In this document: in pieces, positions 48,901 through 60,357 of the stretch
Position numbering within the stretch: the stretch's first letter is position 1
Layout of the letters: every line of letters starts with the position of its first letter
NCBI GenBank assembly: GCA_004794655.1
Contig: SMMW01000622.1
Coordinates: 8,453,001-8,517,000, forward strand
DNA length: 64,000 nt
From: Marisa cornuarietis
Taxonomy: Eukaryota > Mollusca > Gastropoda > Architaenioglossa > Ampullariidae
Direction of reading: 5' to 3'
Notes under the pieces: generated by a model
Databases searched by the model: none
What the model was told of the DNA's origin: nothing
Seen by the model: the letters and a program-made list of their open reading frames with translations, nothing else
Translations under genes and position numbers: made by a program

Positions 48901-50454
48901 GTATAAACATAAAATTTGGTCAGAATGTGGTTAAGGTGTTGTATTTTTAAGATACTGACATCTTGATGGTTTCTGGAAATGAGGAAAGGGCTTAAAAATT
49001 AAATAAATGAATGCAATAGAAGGATGGATGGAGTCAGAGAGAGAGAGAGCAACGGAGAGAGTTACAAAGTATGTCTATTAGTGAGTGGTTTGGTACTGTT
49101 TTGTGATGTAGTTTCACAAGTTGATTAGTCCAGTTTTAACACTTAAAGACCCCCTGTGTTAAATACAGGCGTCATAATTTGTTTCTAAAAAATAATCATA
49201 ATCGATTATTATAATATTTTCTTGTTCAAACGAATAGGCCGCTGATATCGTGAATCACCGTGCTGGTTACCAACAAGGTGGGATATGTGACGTTATCAGG
49301 CTTCATCTGCCAAGCAATATCATCGTTGCTTTAAGGGTTTCTGAGGCAATCGTCAGGATAAAAATAATCTCACAAAGATCACGTAAAATAACTTTTTTTT
49401 CCAATTATTATATCAGGGTTGAGCTTTTCCGCCCGTAACGAGGCACTAGGATGCACAGAAGAATCCTGAAACATTTCTGTAATGCCAGTCGCTGTCTTCA
49501 GGACATAAGAAAGCTGAAAAGAAAGAATTGATAAGGAACGATTTTTTAAAATTTGTCTCAGATGTCGTGGGTGTCATTTATTAGAGAGTGTTTTAACGAC
49601 AGCAATTCCTTTATTTTATTTTCATTGATATTAGTCTAACTATTAATATCACGGTGCCTTTTCAATGACGCCAAGTAATCGCCTCACACAAAATTTATAA
49701 GATCCCGTAAAGCCCTAAAAGGTCAATCCCTGGGCTTATTGGCTTTCCACGGCATGATGCTCAAGGAAACCTGTGACACAGGCATTGAGCTGGTCACACT
49801 TTTTCTTATGTTTTTATGTGATGTTTTAACATTTTCACGTTGATGCTGTTTCCAATACCTGGTTTATTAACATAGTCATGCCAGTTTTCTACAGATGTGG
49901 TTCTTATTTTGAGGATATTGTCAAACTAGTTTACTAGTTTGTGAAATTTGATTATTACAGATGAGGTCGAATTACTAGAAACGAGATTCACCAAGCCGGG
50001 GGATTTGTCCGTGTTTTTGAATCCCCTTCAAAGTGACGTGTTGTAAGGAGATCGATGCCCTCCCCGCCTATATCAGGAAAGAAAAATCGGAGAAAGAAAT
50101 TCTAAATTTCAGTTTACCGAACGGATTTTTCAAAGCTGTGTGTGTGTGTTTACCTTTAGGTTGGGGGGGGGGAAGAGAGGAGGATATCATGCGCTGTTTC
50201 CGGCGTCTTTATCTCTCTTCAGGCGTATCTTCCCCTCTCATCGTCCTCGCCTTTTCTAGGTTTCCGGTCGCGTGTCCTCCTCATCTGGCGGACTTAAAAC
50301 CTTCCTGTTTGGCTCTTCACCTTTTTCGAAATGTCTTCTCCTGACCTTGCCATTCCTTTTCTGTCTCGTCCTCCCTCCGCTTGACCAAACTCTGAGGCTG
50401 CTCAACCCACCTGCCCTTAGCCGAGGGACCTCTCAATATTCCCCCTCCTTTCAG
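45938..50454. other. Anonymous DNA
   Basis: No supported gene. The minus-strand frame at 47271-47600 starts at an ATG with a signal-like hydrophobic segment (LYGLMVVLLFGFCW) but has no recognised family. A (TC)n run lies at 48561-48588. Bases 47450-47850 and 50160-50450 are GC-richer. The latter is pyrimidine-rich and leads into a candidate acceptor. Confidence 0.4.
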
Positions 50455-50601
50455 TCACCATCATCTCACTGCTATAAAGATTTCGTAATGGTCCAGAGCA
50501 GTGGCTACCAAGGAAGTAGCTCTGCTTCTGAAGCAGCCACACCTCCGTTACACTACTGTGGGAGCAGTGGACGCAAGGAGTGGACTGTGAACGGGCGCGG
50601 T
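50455..50601 (+). CDS. Candidate internal exon, 49 codons, unrecognised
   Basis: The acceptor TTCCCCCTCCTTTCAG (AG at 50453-50454) has an excellent polypyrimidine tract. The following 147 bases stay open and end at GGT followed by GTAAGG (GT at 50602-50603), so the exon is phase 0 at both ends. The peptide includes KDFVMVQSSGYQGSSSASEA and HYCGSSGRKEWTVNGRG: serine-rich, no recognisable domain. The frame continues past the donor to a stop at 50650-50652, so it could also be a terminal exon. No neighbouring exon is confirmed. Confidence 0.35.
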
Positions 50602-51269
50602 GTAAGGAAAGACAATCAGGGACCACCTGCAGATCCACCGCCGAGTTGCTAATGTCAAGTAGGAGACGCTGATTAGGGGCCCTTGATTCCCTTTCGACTT
50701 TTCATCAACGAACGGAATTAAGCCAGCTTAGCGGAGAAGGTTACTTCCCGGTTAGAAAATAAAAATAGAACACCAGCCATTCAAGAGAAATGAAATAATT
50801 TTAAAAAATGAAAATGAAGTTAGCTACCATTAAAGATATAAAATAACAATCTGAGCATTAAAATGGAATGCTTCGCAAAGTGTACTCTCTCATGGCAACA
50901 AGTCCTGACAAAGTTACACGCTCTGTCTTAATACACTGATAATGTTGCCAAAATTGTAAGTAATGTTGTTAGCAAGTCTCTATACTAGTTCTGTCCTTCT
51001 TACACTGCATTGTGCAAGTGTCTGCTTTTGAATGAAACGACTCCCGTCCTGTTGCTTTAACCTTTCCTGTAATGACATTTTTTTTAGAAAAGCTGGTTCT
51101 TAGATGCTTACAAGTCCCAGTAAGGACTTTTTAGATCCTCTACAGTTCACCTTTAGAAGTTAACACAGCGTAGATGACGCTGTTTTATGTCTTAAAGAGA
51201 AACTGGAGTACCCGAGCACCTAATATTTTTATTTACTTCTCCAGTATTTTTAATGTAATACCATTTGCT
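50602..51269. other. Anonymous DNA
   Basis: AT-rich, no supported feature. Confidence 0.5.
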
Positions 51270-51665
51270 TGTTCAGAAGCTAATTCGGATGAGTGTAGAG
51301 ACAGAAATGAAGCTTGCCCGAAATTTACAGACGACAACGGAGTTTTGGGCCTGATTTACAAAGATGACGACTCCTACTACAGACAAGAGATTGATCACAT
51401 AGTTGCATGGTGTGATGATAATTATTTAGAGTTGAATGTAAAGAAAATGAAAGGAATCATTGTTGATTTTAGGAAGATAGGAGTGTTCTATTTATCAGTT
51501 ACTTATTAAAGGAGAAATATGGATAGTTGCTAATATTCAGGTATAATTATTGATGATAAACTTACTTGGAAAGCTCATAGAGCCTAGCCTTGTGTACTTT
51601 CGGAGAAATGTTTTTTTAATGTGCGCTTAAAACATCTGCAAGTATTTTACACGTATTTTATATGA
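51270..51665 (+). pseudogene. RT fragment of a Rex1/CR1-like non-LTR element
   Basis: The plus strand reads FTDDNGVLGLIYKDD at 51324 onward, then YRQEIDHIVAWCDDNYLELN and VKKMKGIIVDFRK, followed by a stop. After it, in the same frame, comes GIIIDDKLTWKAH at 51540-51578. Then NVRLKHLQVFYTYFI follows in the same frame at about 51620. This is the motif C-to-thumb segment of Rex1/CR1-like reverse transcriptases; the two catalytic aspartates (51330-51335) are still present, with Thr in place of the usual Ala before them. The palm motifs A and B upstream and the endonuclease are missing, and stops interrupt the frame. It is a dead fragment on the opposite strand to the 0.9-5 kb copies. Confidence 0.75.
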
Positions 51666-53639
51666 AGCACCGTGACTTGTGGCATAGGGTTGTAGGGTAG
51701 GAAGGTTGCAAACCAGGACAGGCACGCATTGAACTAACCCATTAAAAATTCAGCAGAGGTCGTTGAGAGGGGCAGAATGCTATATAGACAATGTACGACA
51801 AGCTTCTAATCAACAAACCAACTAATTTTAGCCGACGACCCGCCTCCATTCTGACAGAAATTTGAGAGTAGACACATAGACAGCAGTGGTAGACTTAGAG
51901 TTTCTAGAGCTAGAACCACATATCTACGCTCATTTCTAAATATTCAATAAACTCCTAGATAGGACACACACATGAATGCGGAAGCCCATAACTCTTGCTC
52001 CCATTCGGAAGCGTCCTTTTAGTGTGTTTTTTAAAAATTAGATTTCATACTCTTCTCTTTGTTTTTTCTATTTTGAGTGATATATATATATATATATACA
52101 GCTTTTTAATGCTTGTGGGATTGACTATAAGTGCCAGTGTAAATGATTACAGTTGAACAATTAGGATGAAAACATGTTATATTCTTTTTAGCCTGTGTTT
52201 AGGTGTTATATAATGTTCTAATGTTACTGTTGACAGACAAAAATTTCATCAAAAAGGATTAACGAAGATGTATTGTAAGATACGAATGGACGATGTGATG
52301 AAAGAAACGAAAGTAAAAAACTTTCCTAGACATCTCTTGGAGAACTGAATGCTGTAATTTAAGTAAGTTACAGTAATGTCATTTAAGTAATGCTGAAAGT
52401 TAAAATAAATGATCCAATGCAGCTATTTGACATCACGTATTTTTAGTGGATGCCACGAAGATCGCGAACAAAAAAGTTTCTTCATCCATCCGTCAATCGA
52501 GCCACTCATCCATCGACTGATCTTTCTGTTGATTCTTTTTCTTGAATAATGAACCACCTAGTCATCTACCCAGCCTTTTAGCGATGTCTGACCGTCTGTC
52601 TACCTGTCTGCGTTCCTCAGTGTGTGTCTGGCAGTAACGTTGTCGTGGATACCTCCATGTCCTCCGCTCTTGTTACGGCCATTGGAAACCGTGTACCGCA
52701 CGTCACGGAGAACCTATTAGCGGCTGTACTGGCTTCCAGACTCTGTCTCTCTCCTCCTTGACATCCACGTAAATAATAGCCAGTTCAGACTTTAATGCTG
52801 GCTTTCCCATTCCTCTGTCCATTTAAGAGCTTTTACAATAGAACCTTTGATGATAGATAATCTTACCCCAACTCTGTCTTTCTGTTTGTTCCCTGAGACA
52901 AAAAATTGAGAGGTTAATGGAATAAGTTTTGCAACACGCGTAGGATTTTAATCTGAGGTATCTTAAAAATCCCTGGCCAAATTATAGTTTCAATCCGGCC
53001 TAAGGATATACTGCAAAATCCCATGTTTCCAGGTAAATCACTAAAAATTATATTTTTCCCAGGTAAAACATCAAAAATTTAAAAACAAAGCTACAGCGTG
53101 TTTACATATGAACTTGTGTGTTACACTTCACTTTTCCCTGCAAAGTCTGCTGACTACTACACTTGTGCAAAAATACTTTACTAACGATATATTTAAGACC
53201 TAAGAACCAAACGGCGTTGTAAAATCTTAGCTGAGAGGCTTATATGTACATCGAAGAAAGTGAGATCCAGAAAAGAAAACATCGTCTCAGACCAGTAACA
53301 AGCAGTTTTAAGTTAACCTTTTCTAAGCTATCTTAGACCATCTCGATAAAGCAGGTCCGACTTTGCAGTGGTTGTTACGTTTTTCAGGGCTTTACTAGCT
53401 CGGGTGAGCACTGCAAGCATTCCGTAATGTTCATGGGCTACGCTTTGTAGAAAGTGTGATGATCAATTAGTGTCGTAATGCGGTGGGCGTTCTTATCCTT
53501 GAAGGCTATTTTGCAGACGGCATTGTGATGAACTCGATGAATCTCATTTTTTCCCCTGAGCTACTGCCACTGCTACACTTGGCCCTCACCACGTTGTCGA
53601 TGAGTTCTTGAAAATGACAATTTAAAAGGGAGATAACTC
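51666..53639. other. Anonymous DNA
   Basis: A (TA)n run at 52079-52097 and a weak doublet of CCAGGTAAA...CA.AAAATT at about 53028-53078. No gene supported. Confidence 0.5.
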
Positions 53640-53865
53640 ATAACTCAAGCTGCTTTTACCATAGGTTAATTGAGGTACATGTTTGCCAGAGTTAAGTTCC
53701 AACGGCGAATTTAGTTCATTAAACATCGCCAAACATTTAAATAAAGATTCAAAACATGTGGGAGGAAATCGGAGCACGCAGAAAACCCAGGCTAATGGGA
53801 AGAATGTACAAACTCCACACCAACAGAGGTCTCGGCTGGGAATCGACTTTTTTTCTTTCAGCAAC
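53640..53865 (+). mobile_element. Old SINE-like or conserved repeat, decayed
   Basis: Between 53700 and 53850 the sequence contains CATGTGGGAGGAAATCGGAG, CACGCAGAAAACCCAGGC and GTACAAACTCCACACC, then GCTGGGAATCGAC. This order closely resembles a repeat I remember as very abundant in fish genomes, in which GGGAGGAAACCGGAGCACC, GAAAACCCACGC and CATGCAAACTCCACAC occur in the same order and spacing. I cannot give its family name with certainty. The copy is diverged and lacks clear ends or target duplications. The short open frame through it is a by-product. Confidence 0.5.
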
Positions 53866-53935
53866 TTTAGAATGAGACGTCGTTAAGTCGGACTTGTAGA
53901 AATATAGGGTACATGTAATCTTCCTTTGGACTCTA

Positions 53936-54015
53936 CGTGTGTGTGTGTGTGTGTGAGTGAGTGAGTGAGTGAGTGAGTGAGTGAGTGAGTGAGTGAGTGA
54001 GTGAGTGAGTGAGTG
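53936..54015. repeat. (GT)n followed by (GAGT)n microsatellite
   Basis: About ten GT units pass directly into about 15 GAGT units, a compound array. Confidence 0.95.
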
Positions 54016-54685
54016 TTATGAATGGCCGTTTTTCTTTTAAGGAGGAAATCAAATCAATCTAAATGAAAAAGAGTAAAGTGAACTCGTGTTTTACCATGTC
54101 CCTTTAACTAAGGCTATAACACGGTAAAGTATTTCTCTGTAATCAGGTGCTACATGCAAAAAAAAAAAAAACCAGTTTGCTCAAGACGCGATCTGACGCC
54201 AAATTTCGATCCCGGCAAGCGCTTCACAGGTACAAAACAAATAACACTAATATCATGTCTTTGAAGGAAGACGAGGAGGATCAGTAAGCTCACGTCCTAG
54301 TGTTAGCTGTGATGCACGTAAAGTTTTCTGACATATTGCTGGGTCAGTCTTTGCTACCATTTGAACAAATTATTCCTCAAGCCGTCATTAAAAAACTGGA
54401 TTAGCTCCCCATTTCCCGTACCCTTTTCCTCTCTCACCCCCAAAAGTATGCAGCTAGGAAAAGTAAGCCATTCTAATCGAACGGTAAGTAAACAAGTTCT
54501 TGGTGAACCGAGGCATTCAGACGCTTCGGTTATCTTACAATCGTTGGTTAGTGGTCACAATAAATCATCCCTTTGCCTTAATGTCATAAAGATCGCAGTG
54601 AGAGTTAGTGCTGCTGCTCGCTGGACGCTGCTACAACTGCTGCTGCTGCTGCTGCTACAGCATGGCCGTGCTGACACAATTACGG

Positions 54686-54693
54686 TGACGTCA
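54686..54693. promoter_or_regulatory. Perfect CRE palindrome in promoter region
   Basis: TGACGTCA about 1.07 kb upstream of the predicted start codon, in CpG-rich sequence. CREB/ATF binding is an inference from the motif. Confidence 0.45.
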
Positions 54694-54886
54694 GGTCGCT
54701 GTTTTGTAACGACAACTCGCTCGTCCAGGGAGAAATGTATTTCCCTCGATCGATGGGCGAGTTTCGTACTAGGGGTCTCTTTATGAATTGGCATCCACCG
54801 GCAGCGAGTCGTTTAAACGGCAAACGCAGTACCCAGAAGATCACCTGGATGTATGCATTCACCGTTGTTTAACCACCGTCAGAAGT

Positions 54887-54887
<1 letters not shown>

Positions 54888-54945
<58 letters not shown>

Positions 54946-54966
54946 AAGAAGAAGCAACAGCAGCAC
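54888..54966. repeat. Interrupted (CAG)n / (CAA)n array
   Basis: AGC/CAG units with CAA and AGA interruptions over about 75 bases. It could be read as Ser, Gln or Ala tracts, but no splice signal places it in a coding exon; it probably lies in the promoter or 5' UTR. Confidence 0.85.
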
Positions 54967-55345
54967 TAACTTGCAGCAACGGTGTTGACAGAAAGGGGCA
55001 CAACTCCCCACGCATCACCACAGCCACGTGGGTATTGGCTCGGCGGAATCGATCGTCTGCTAACCTAGGCTTCCATCCTGGATTCCATTCCCACAGTTCG
55101 TCTGCTGAGTAAGGGGGGGTCAGTATTTTCAACGCCCACTTGCTTACTGTGCAACGTTTTCCATTTTCTTGCCTGTTTGCCTGGTCATTGAGCTATAGAT
55201 TTTTTTTCCTTTCTCTCTTTCTCTCTCTGAAAGCTGCTGGTCGTTGGAAGAATAAATCCGGGTCATCGTTGGTGCGAACTATACCGGTTTTGTGACGTCG
55301 ATCATTGGCGCTGCCACAAGACTTAACTTGCTGCGCAGCGCTGTA

Positions 55346-55480
55346 ATGCCGGAGCCCACGTTGTGTGCGGCAGGGAGGGTTCTCTGTCACCGTCGCCTGT
55401 CTCCTTGTTGGTTTGGCTGCTGCAGCAGCGGTATTACCGTCGTGGCGAAGCTTGGACCGGGTATCGTGGTGCTAGCGTGA
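55346..55480 (+). other. Upstream ORF in putative 5' UTR
   Basis: An ATG opens 44 codons and stops about 275 bases before the predicted main start. The peptide is cysteine-rich (SPCWFGCCSSG) with no recognisable family. If the 5' UTR starts upstream of it, this uORF could reduce translation of the main frame. No direct evidence of use. Confidence 0.3.
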
Positions 55481-55756
55481 GAATAATACGAGGAGCAGTT
55501 CTGTTACGGAGTTCTAGCTCGTTGGCGGAGTCCTAGCGGTTCTGTCAGCTTTCAACTGCTCGTGTGTTGATCGAGGGCCTGCAGCATAGCTGTCGAATTC
55601 AACGCCCACACAAACATCACCTTGACGAAACTGGTGGCACCATACTACAGACCTGTGCTTGTTAATCGCTTTTGGTTATCTGGATCGCGGAGCTACTATC
55701 GCAGGTTCGATCTCAGTGTGGAGAGCTGACTATTGTCTCCCGGAGTACTGCCTGGG

Positions 55757-55771
55757 ATGGATACCCACCAG
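55757..55771 (+). CDS. First coding exon of unidentified gene (five codons, MDTHQ)
   Basis: ATG at 55757 with GGG before it (a moderate Kozak context) is followed by four codons and CAG/GTAATG, a strong donor with GT at 55772. It closes a CpG-rich 5' region. The donor is phase 0, which matches the acceptor at 60358 exactly. I chose this start because it is the last ATG before the donor and the only one whose frame joins the long exon at 60.4 kb. The short first exon and 4.6-kb intron are ordinary for animal genes. Joining the two exons is inference; transcript data would settle it. Confidence 0.45.
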
Positions 55772-56761
55772 GTAATGTCAACAAGACTGAAGCTTATACC
55801 ATGGTAGTACCGCTGACACCATTGCTACGAAGGTTTCCTAGTTAAAACCTTAGTTAATCCTGTACTTACTATATCATTAGTAAATGCTTGTTTCTGATGT
55901 GTGTTTTCTTTTTCGATTTGTACCATTTGACTCTTACAACCGTCAACAACGTTGTCTAGACTATAATAGCAGCAGCCAAAGTAGAGCAGAACTCGCATTT
56001 TGCGACAAGCCCATAAAGCAATGCTACTATTTGTTCTGCTATTTGTACTTAAGAGTGCATTGACAAAGGTGCAGAGAAATACCTTCATGAATGAATGTTT
56101 GCCTTTTACGAAGTACTTTGTACAACAGCTGGTTATCTGCAGAGAATAGGAAAAATAGGCTCATCGACATTCTGTTGGGAAACATATATTCACTGAGACG
56201 TTTAAGACTACGTAACAACAGACACGCTGGAGCGATAGAGAAGGAAAATAGAGAAATGAGTAGGAGTATGCGTATGCGTATGAGTCATAGTCCACTAGAT
56301 TCAATCATCTTGCTTTTTTCCCAGTACGAATTATCTACGTTGCAATATCTGTCTCTATTGTAACGATATTAATAAAAATGGCGATTTTATCGATAAAAAT
56401 CTCACAAGCTTGTTCAGTAAGATCATTTTTAAACAGCTTTAGGGTGTTTCTATATTTTACTGAGCACAAAACCTGGCCAGCTCCGAACTTGTGTAGAAAA
56501 TCATCAGGAAGCCCCTCATTGTAACACAGATTTGTAAAAGGCTTTCTCATTTTCCTCGTATTTTTGTAATTCTTCGTCAGTGAACGATTCCTTGCGCCTC
56601 TGTCAAGTAACCTGTACCCTATGTAGCGGGGTGTCCTTTAAAACACACTTCCGTCTTATGTTTCCTATAATGATGACGACTTGAACACACTTCTAATGTT
56701 CACTTTAATTATGACGATTTATTATGCCTCTGTCATGTACCGTGTGTCTGACCGTTCCTGC

Positions 56762-57479
56762 GTCTGCAGTTCATTTTAATGTCTTCAGGATGTGGATGGG
56801 TCTGTGTGAGCTTTAATGAGTGAGTTGAGTTCATCGGGCTCATTTCTGATTTATTGGCCGTCTTCTCATCTAATGTAACATTCTGCAGGAATTAAGAGAC
56901 TCGATATCATTTTCATGCTTAAAATCATGCTGCATTTCCATCTTTAGAGTTTTCAAACGTTTACAAAACTATCAATGAAAGAATGAAGGAAACAAAAGAC
57001 AGATAACAAACAAGGGAACTAGCAAGCTAAGAAACTCACTCACAGAGTCCCAGGCTCAATTGCTCACTTAGTCGCTCACTGAAACAAAAAAGCACTCAGT
57101 AGGGAAGGAAACAAGGAACTGTGTCTGCAGTTCATTTTAATGTCTTCAGGATGTGGATGGGTCTGTGTGAGCTTTAATGAGTGAGTTGAGTTCATCGGGC
57201 TCATTTCTGATTTATTGGCCGTCTTCTCATCTAATGTAACATTCTGCAGGAATTAAGAGACTCGATATCATTTTCATGCTCAAAATCATGCTGCATTTCC
57301 ATCTATAGAGTTTTCAAACGTTTACAAAACTATCAATGAAAGAATGAAGGAAACAAAAGACAGATAACAAACAAGGGAACTAGCAAGCTAAGAAACTCAC
57401 TCACAGAGTTTCAGGCTCAATTGCTCACTTAGTCGCTCACTGAAACAAAAAAGCACTCAGTTGGGAAGGAAACAAGGAA
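56762..57479. repeat. Recent 357-bp tandem duplication (98.6% identical)
   Basis: Copy 1 spans 56762-57118, copy 2 57123-57479, separated by CTGT. By direct reading they differ at five positions (T/C, T/A, CC/TT and A/T). Each starts GTCTGCAGTTCATTTTAATG and ends GGAAACAAGGAA. Neither has coding potential. The near identity implies a recent event or a copy-number variant; assembly error is possible. Confidence 0.95.
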
Positions 57480-57556
57480 ACAAACCAAGAAACAAAGATT
57501 TCATCTTTTTTGCATCGAACTCATGAAAATTCCCCGATATTGCACGTCAACGTTGT

Positions 57557-57558
<2 letters not shown>

Positions 57559-57628
<70 letters not shown>
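57559..57628. repeat. (TG)n microsatellite
   Basis: About 35 TG units without interruption, 80 bases after the tandem duplication. Confidence 0.97.
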
Positions 57629-57629
<1 letters not shown>

Positions 57630-58708
57630 ATATATAGGTTTCGTTGGTCGTTGGTATAGATCTAGACATCATCCGTGGTCCTCAACTGCTGATCTGCCTC
57701 GGTCTGCGACGATTTGTGTATCGAATAACCGAGAAGAGAACACGCTTCAGCAAAATTGCTCTGTAATTTCTGCTGCGTCCATTTAGGCAAAGTATGCTTT
57801 CATGTACAATGCGCACAGACATAGTTTATTGCCCATTGCATTCTCGTTAAAGTATAGAATGGAAGGTCATAGACAGAATGAACTTTACTGAATAGAAACC
57901 TAGGATTCAATGTATGATATAATTATAAAACATGGAGGTTACTTACAGGCGATGCTTGCAATATGATACGAAAATAAAGGAAGTCGGGCTGCCTTTGAAA
58001 AAAAATGTTTACACAAGGTGGAATGTATTGTAATGTCCACAGTTAGATATGGTGGAGTGTATGATAAAGTCTGTGGCTTATCAGACATAGTTCACACACT
58101 CAGTGATCACCCATGGTGAGCCAATGTGAGCAAAATGTCCTGATGAAGGCCTTGCACTTGCTTAACGAATAGCGCCACAAGATCCTTTGTTTTAATACCC
58201 AAGACTCCACTTTACACGGTTATTTAAGTCTATGTGTGTGCCTTGCACACAGCTACCCATATTTATACAATTAACTTCGATACAACAGACAACTATCTAT
58301 GCTTTACCCTATACTTCTGTACACAGCTGCACACTTTGATACCCTAGGCTGCCTGATACTATACACAGCTGTACTATACTCAAGACTATATGTACTCTAC
58401 AGACTATTTCCTATCCCCCCAACACGTTATAATAATATAAACATAACTCTTTATTTCGCTACCCGAGACTTTATATACTCTGCATATTGCTGCTCATTTT
58501 TCTGCTAAAGACATTACGAAATTCTTCACACTTCTGCCCACGCAAGGAAAGTACATGAAAGACGAAGAAAACATGCATGATGTAATGGTAATCATGGTGC
58601 TAGCATAAAGATGGACATAATAATGCTTCCGGCAGTTTTTACATTTGTTCAGTTCGTATTAGTCAACAGGTCGACTTTACGTCACTGCCTCTTCTTTTTT
58701 AATTTCAG

Positions 58709-58824
58709 GGGAAGGAAGCAGCACCCCGAATACGAATGGTCTGATGCCCAGGAGCAGGAGAGAAGCCGAAGATAATTATATTCCTCTGCAAGCCCTCCGC
58801 CTGAAGGATTCGAAGCATCAGTAA
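58709..58824 (+). CDS. Candidate alternative terminal exon, unrecognised
   Basis: A good acceptor (CTTCTTTTTTAATTTCAG, AG at 58707-58708) precedes 38 open codons ending in TAA at 58822-58824. The peptide reads EGSSTPNTNGLMPRSRREAE and then DNYIPLQALRLKDSKHQ, which looks protein-like. The frame needs an upstream exon that leaves one base over; the donor at 55772 is phase 0 for MDTHQ and would give a different frame with an early stop, so inclusion there would act as a poison exon. A weak donor (CA/GTAAAT at 58821) also exists. Real exon with another partner, or chance. Confidence 0.3.
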
Positions 58825-60357
58825 ATGTCCTCGCTTTTCTAATTGGTTGGTTGCAGCTTTTTTTTCCTCCGGATCACAAGCTGCTGAATCTACAAAATAC
58901 GGATTTCTTGAGGGAGAAACTCGTGCTCGCGCATGTATGATGTCACTGGTTGAATATTTGCCTGGATTTTAGTTTGAGAAGGGATTGAACTGAAAACGTG
59001 TATTCTGGAGGTATATCATCAAGCCACGTTCTCGACTGCAGGTTGTCGATCGATGATTATTTAATTAATTAATGAAACTGGTGGACGACAACCGGAGCTA
59101 CTTTCTGTGACCAAAAAAAGTAGTTATAATTACTTATGATCAATGTGCACTTCGTAACCGTGCTATGCGATATTACAAACCAAACCCACAACTCTCCTCG
59201 GGCATCGAAACAATGATGCTTGAGAAAAAAAGGCACTGCAGCTGACCGAAGTTTCATTTAACTAGGATCGAACTTTGATTTCTTTTCTTCTTGCTGTGAA
59301 CTTTACATTTCTTCGCTTTCCAGGCTTGATATTTACTGTAGGCACAGCCTGACAATTGATCGTCTCATTCAAAGTGCCGTCACAGTCCAGGTGTGTCATC
59401 ATCCCAGTCTTTAGAACCTCCCCGACGCATGCTGCTTGCCAGCACATCACTTAGGTCTTGTGAAATCTGAACGTGCTGGTCGTCTTGCAACCGGACTTGA
59501 TTGTGAGTCGATGACGACGACCGTAGACTCTCAACGTACATAATTCATACGTCGTGTCTACTTTGTGCTGTAAACTTGGCTGTGTGCATCACCTTTAACC
59601 TTTGTAAAACACATGAATCCCGTGGACACAGCTACTAAGCCATAGCTACACACTGGTGTGAAGGAAAATATATGGTCTTAGCAGATTGGTCAGGAACTAA
59701 CATATATCGCTTGTGTTAAGCTTCTGACCCTTGAAATATAAAGACTTCCTTTCTTTCTTTCTGTGTCGGGCAACGATTGCCAAATCAACGGTGCCGGCGT
59801 TTGTAGTTGACAGATTTATCGTCATTGTTCGCCCTAATACAGTCTGTTTTCTCGAATATAACGGATGTGATAAAGTCTCAACTATCGCATGGTCTTGTCC
59901 CCGACTGTGGTTGCGTCACGCAGCATTAAACTTGCGAGCATCAAATATTCTGTACCTTCTGAGGTCCACTAAAGTAGCTGAAGCTTTGCCTGCGAAGACA
60001 AAAGGCTAGTCAAGAGTTGACCTGGGCATTCTGTTCTGATACACCTCAGCTCAAATCATCTTAGCTTTGATTAAAAATCTGACTACTTAGGTCGACTACA
60101 GGCTGATGTCTTGGTGATTTCTTCAGCCACAGCGCCGGCAAACGTTAATCGTTTTTGGTGGTCCTGTATGGAAATCTGCACGACCCAAACAGGAAGACCA
60201 TTTCTGACCAACCAATAGGACGAGACTAATAACTACTTGAATTGTGAGTGTTGATCTGTTTATTTTTCCTGTGCAGAGAAGAAGTTTGTAAAATAAAAAG
60301 GTGTGTCACGTCAAGCAAAAGCGTCCAGAAAATCCAAATCCCTTTTTTCCTTTTAAG

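Larger units (their letters stand above)
54600..55756 (+). promoter_or_regulatory. CpG-rich promoter and 5' UTR region of the right-hand gene
   Basis: This kilobase is markedly GC- and CpG-richer than its surroundings. It holds a (CTG)n run at about 54637-54657, a perfect CRE (TGACGTCA) at 54686-54693, a long CAG/CAA array at 54888-54966 and a TGACGTCG site at about 55295. It leads into the ATG at 55757. Upstream ATGs occur, including a 44-codon frame at 55346-55480, so translation could be limited by uORFs. The transcription start is not identifiable; the boundaries are approximate. Confidence 0.5.
55772..60357 (+). other. Putative first intron, 4.6 kb
   Basis: Lies between the donor at 55772 and the acceptor at 60357. 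It holds the 357-bp tandem duplication, a (TG)n array, degenerate TACACAGCTG-type repeats at 58180-58500, and a candidate cassette or terminal exon at 58709. Open frames at 55825-56088 (minus), 56091-56363 and 59731-60009 (plus) show no recognised protein. Confidence 0.4.

Noticed and set aside
55695..55712. GGTTCGATCTC, similar to a tRNA B box
   Set aside because: No A box at the right distance and no cloverleaf; it lies in the putative 5' UTR.
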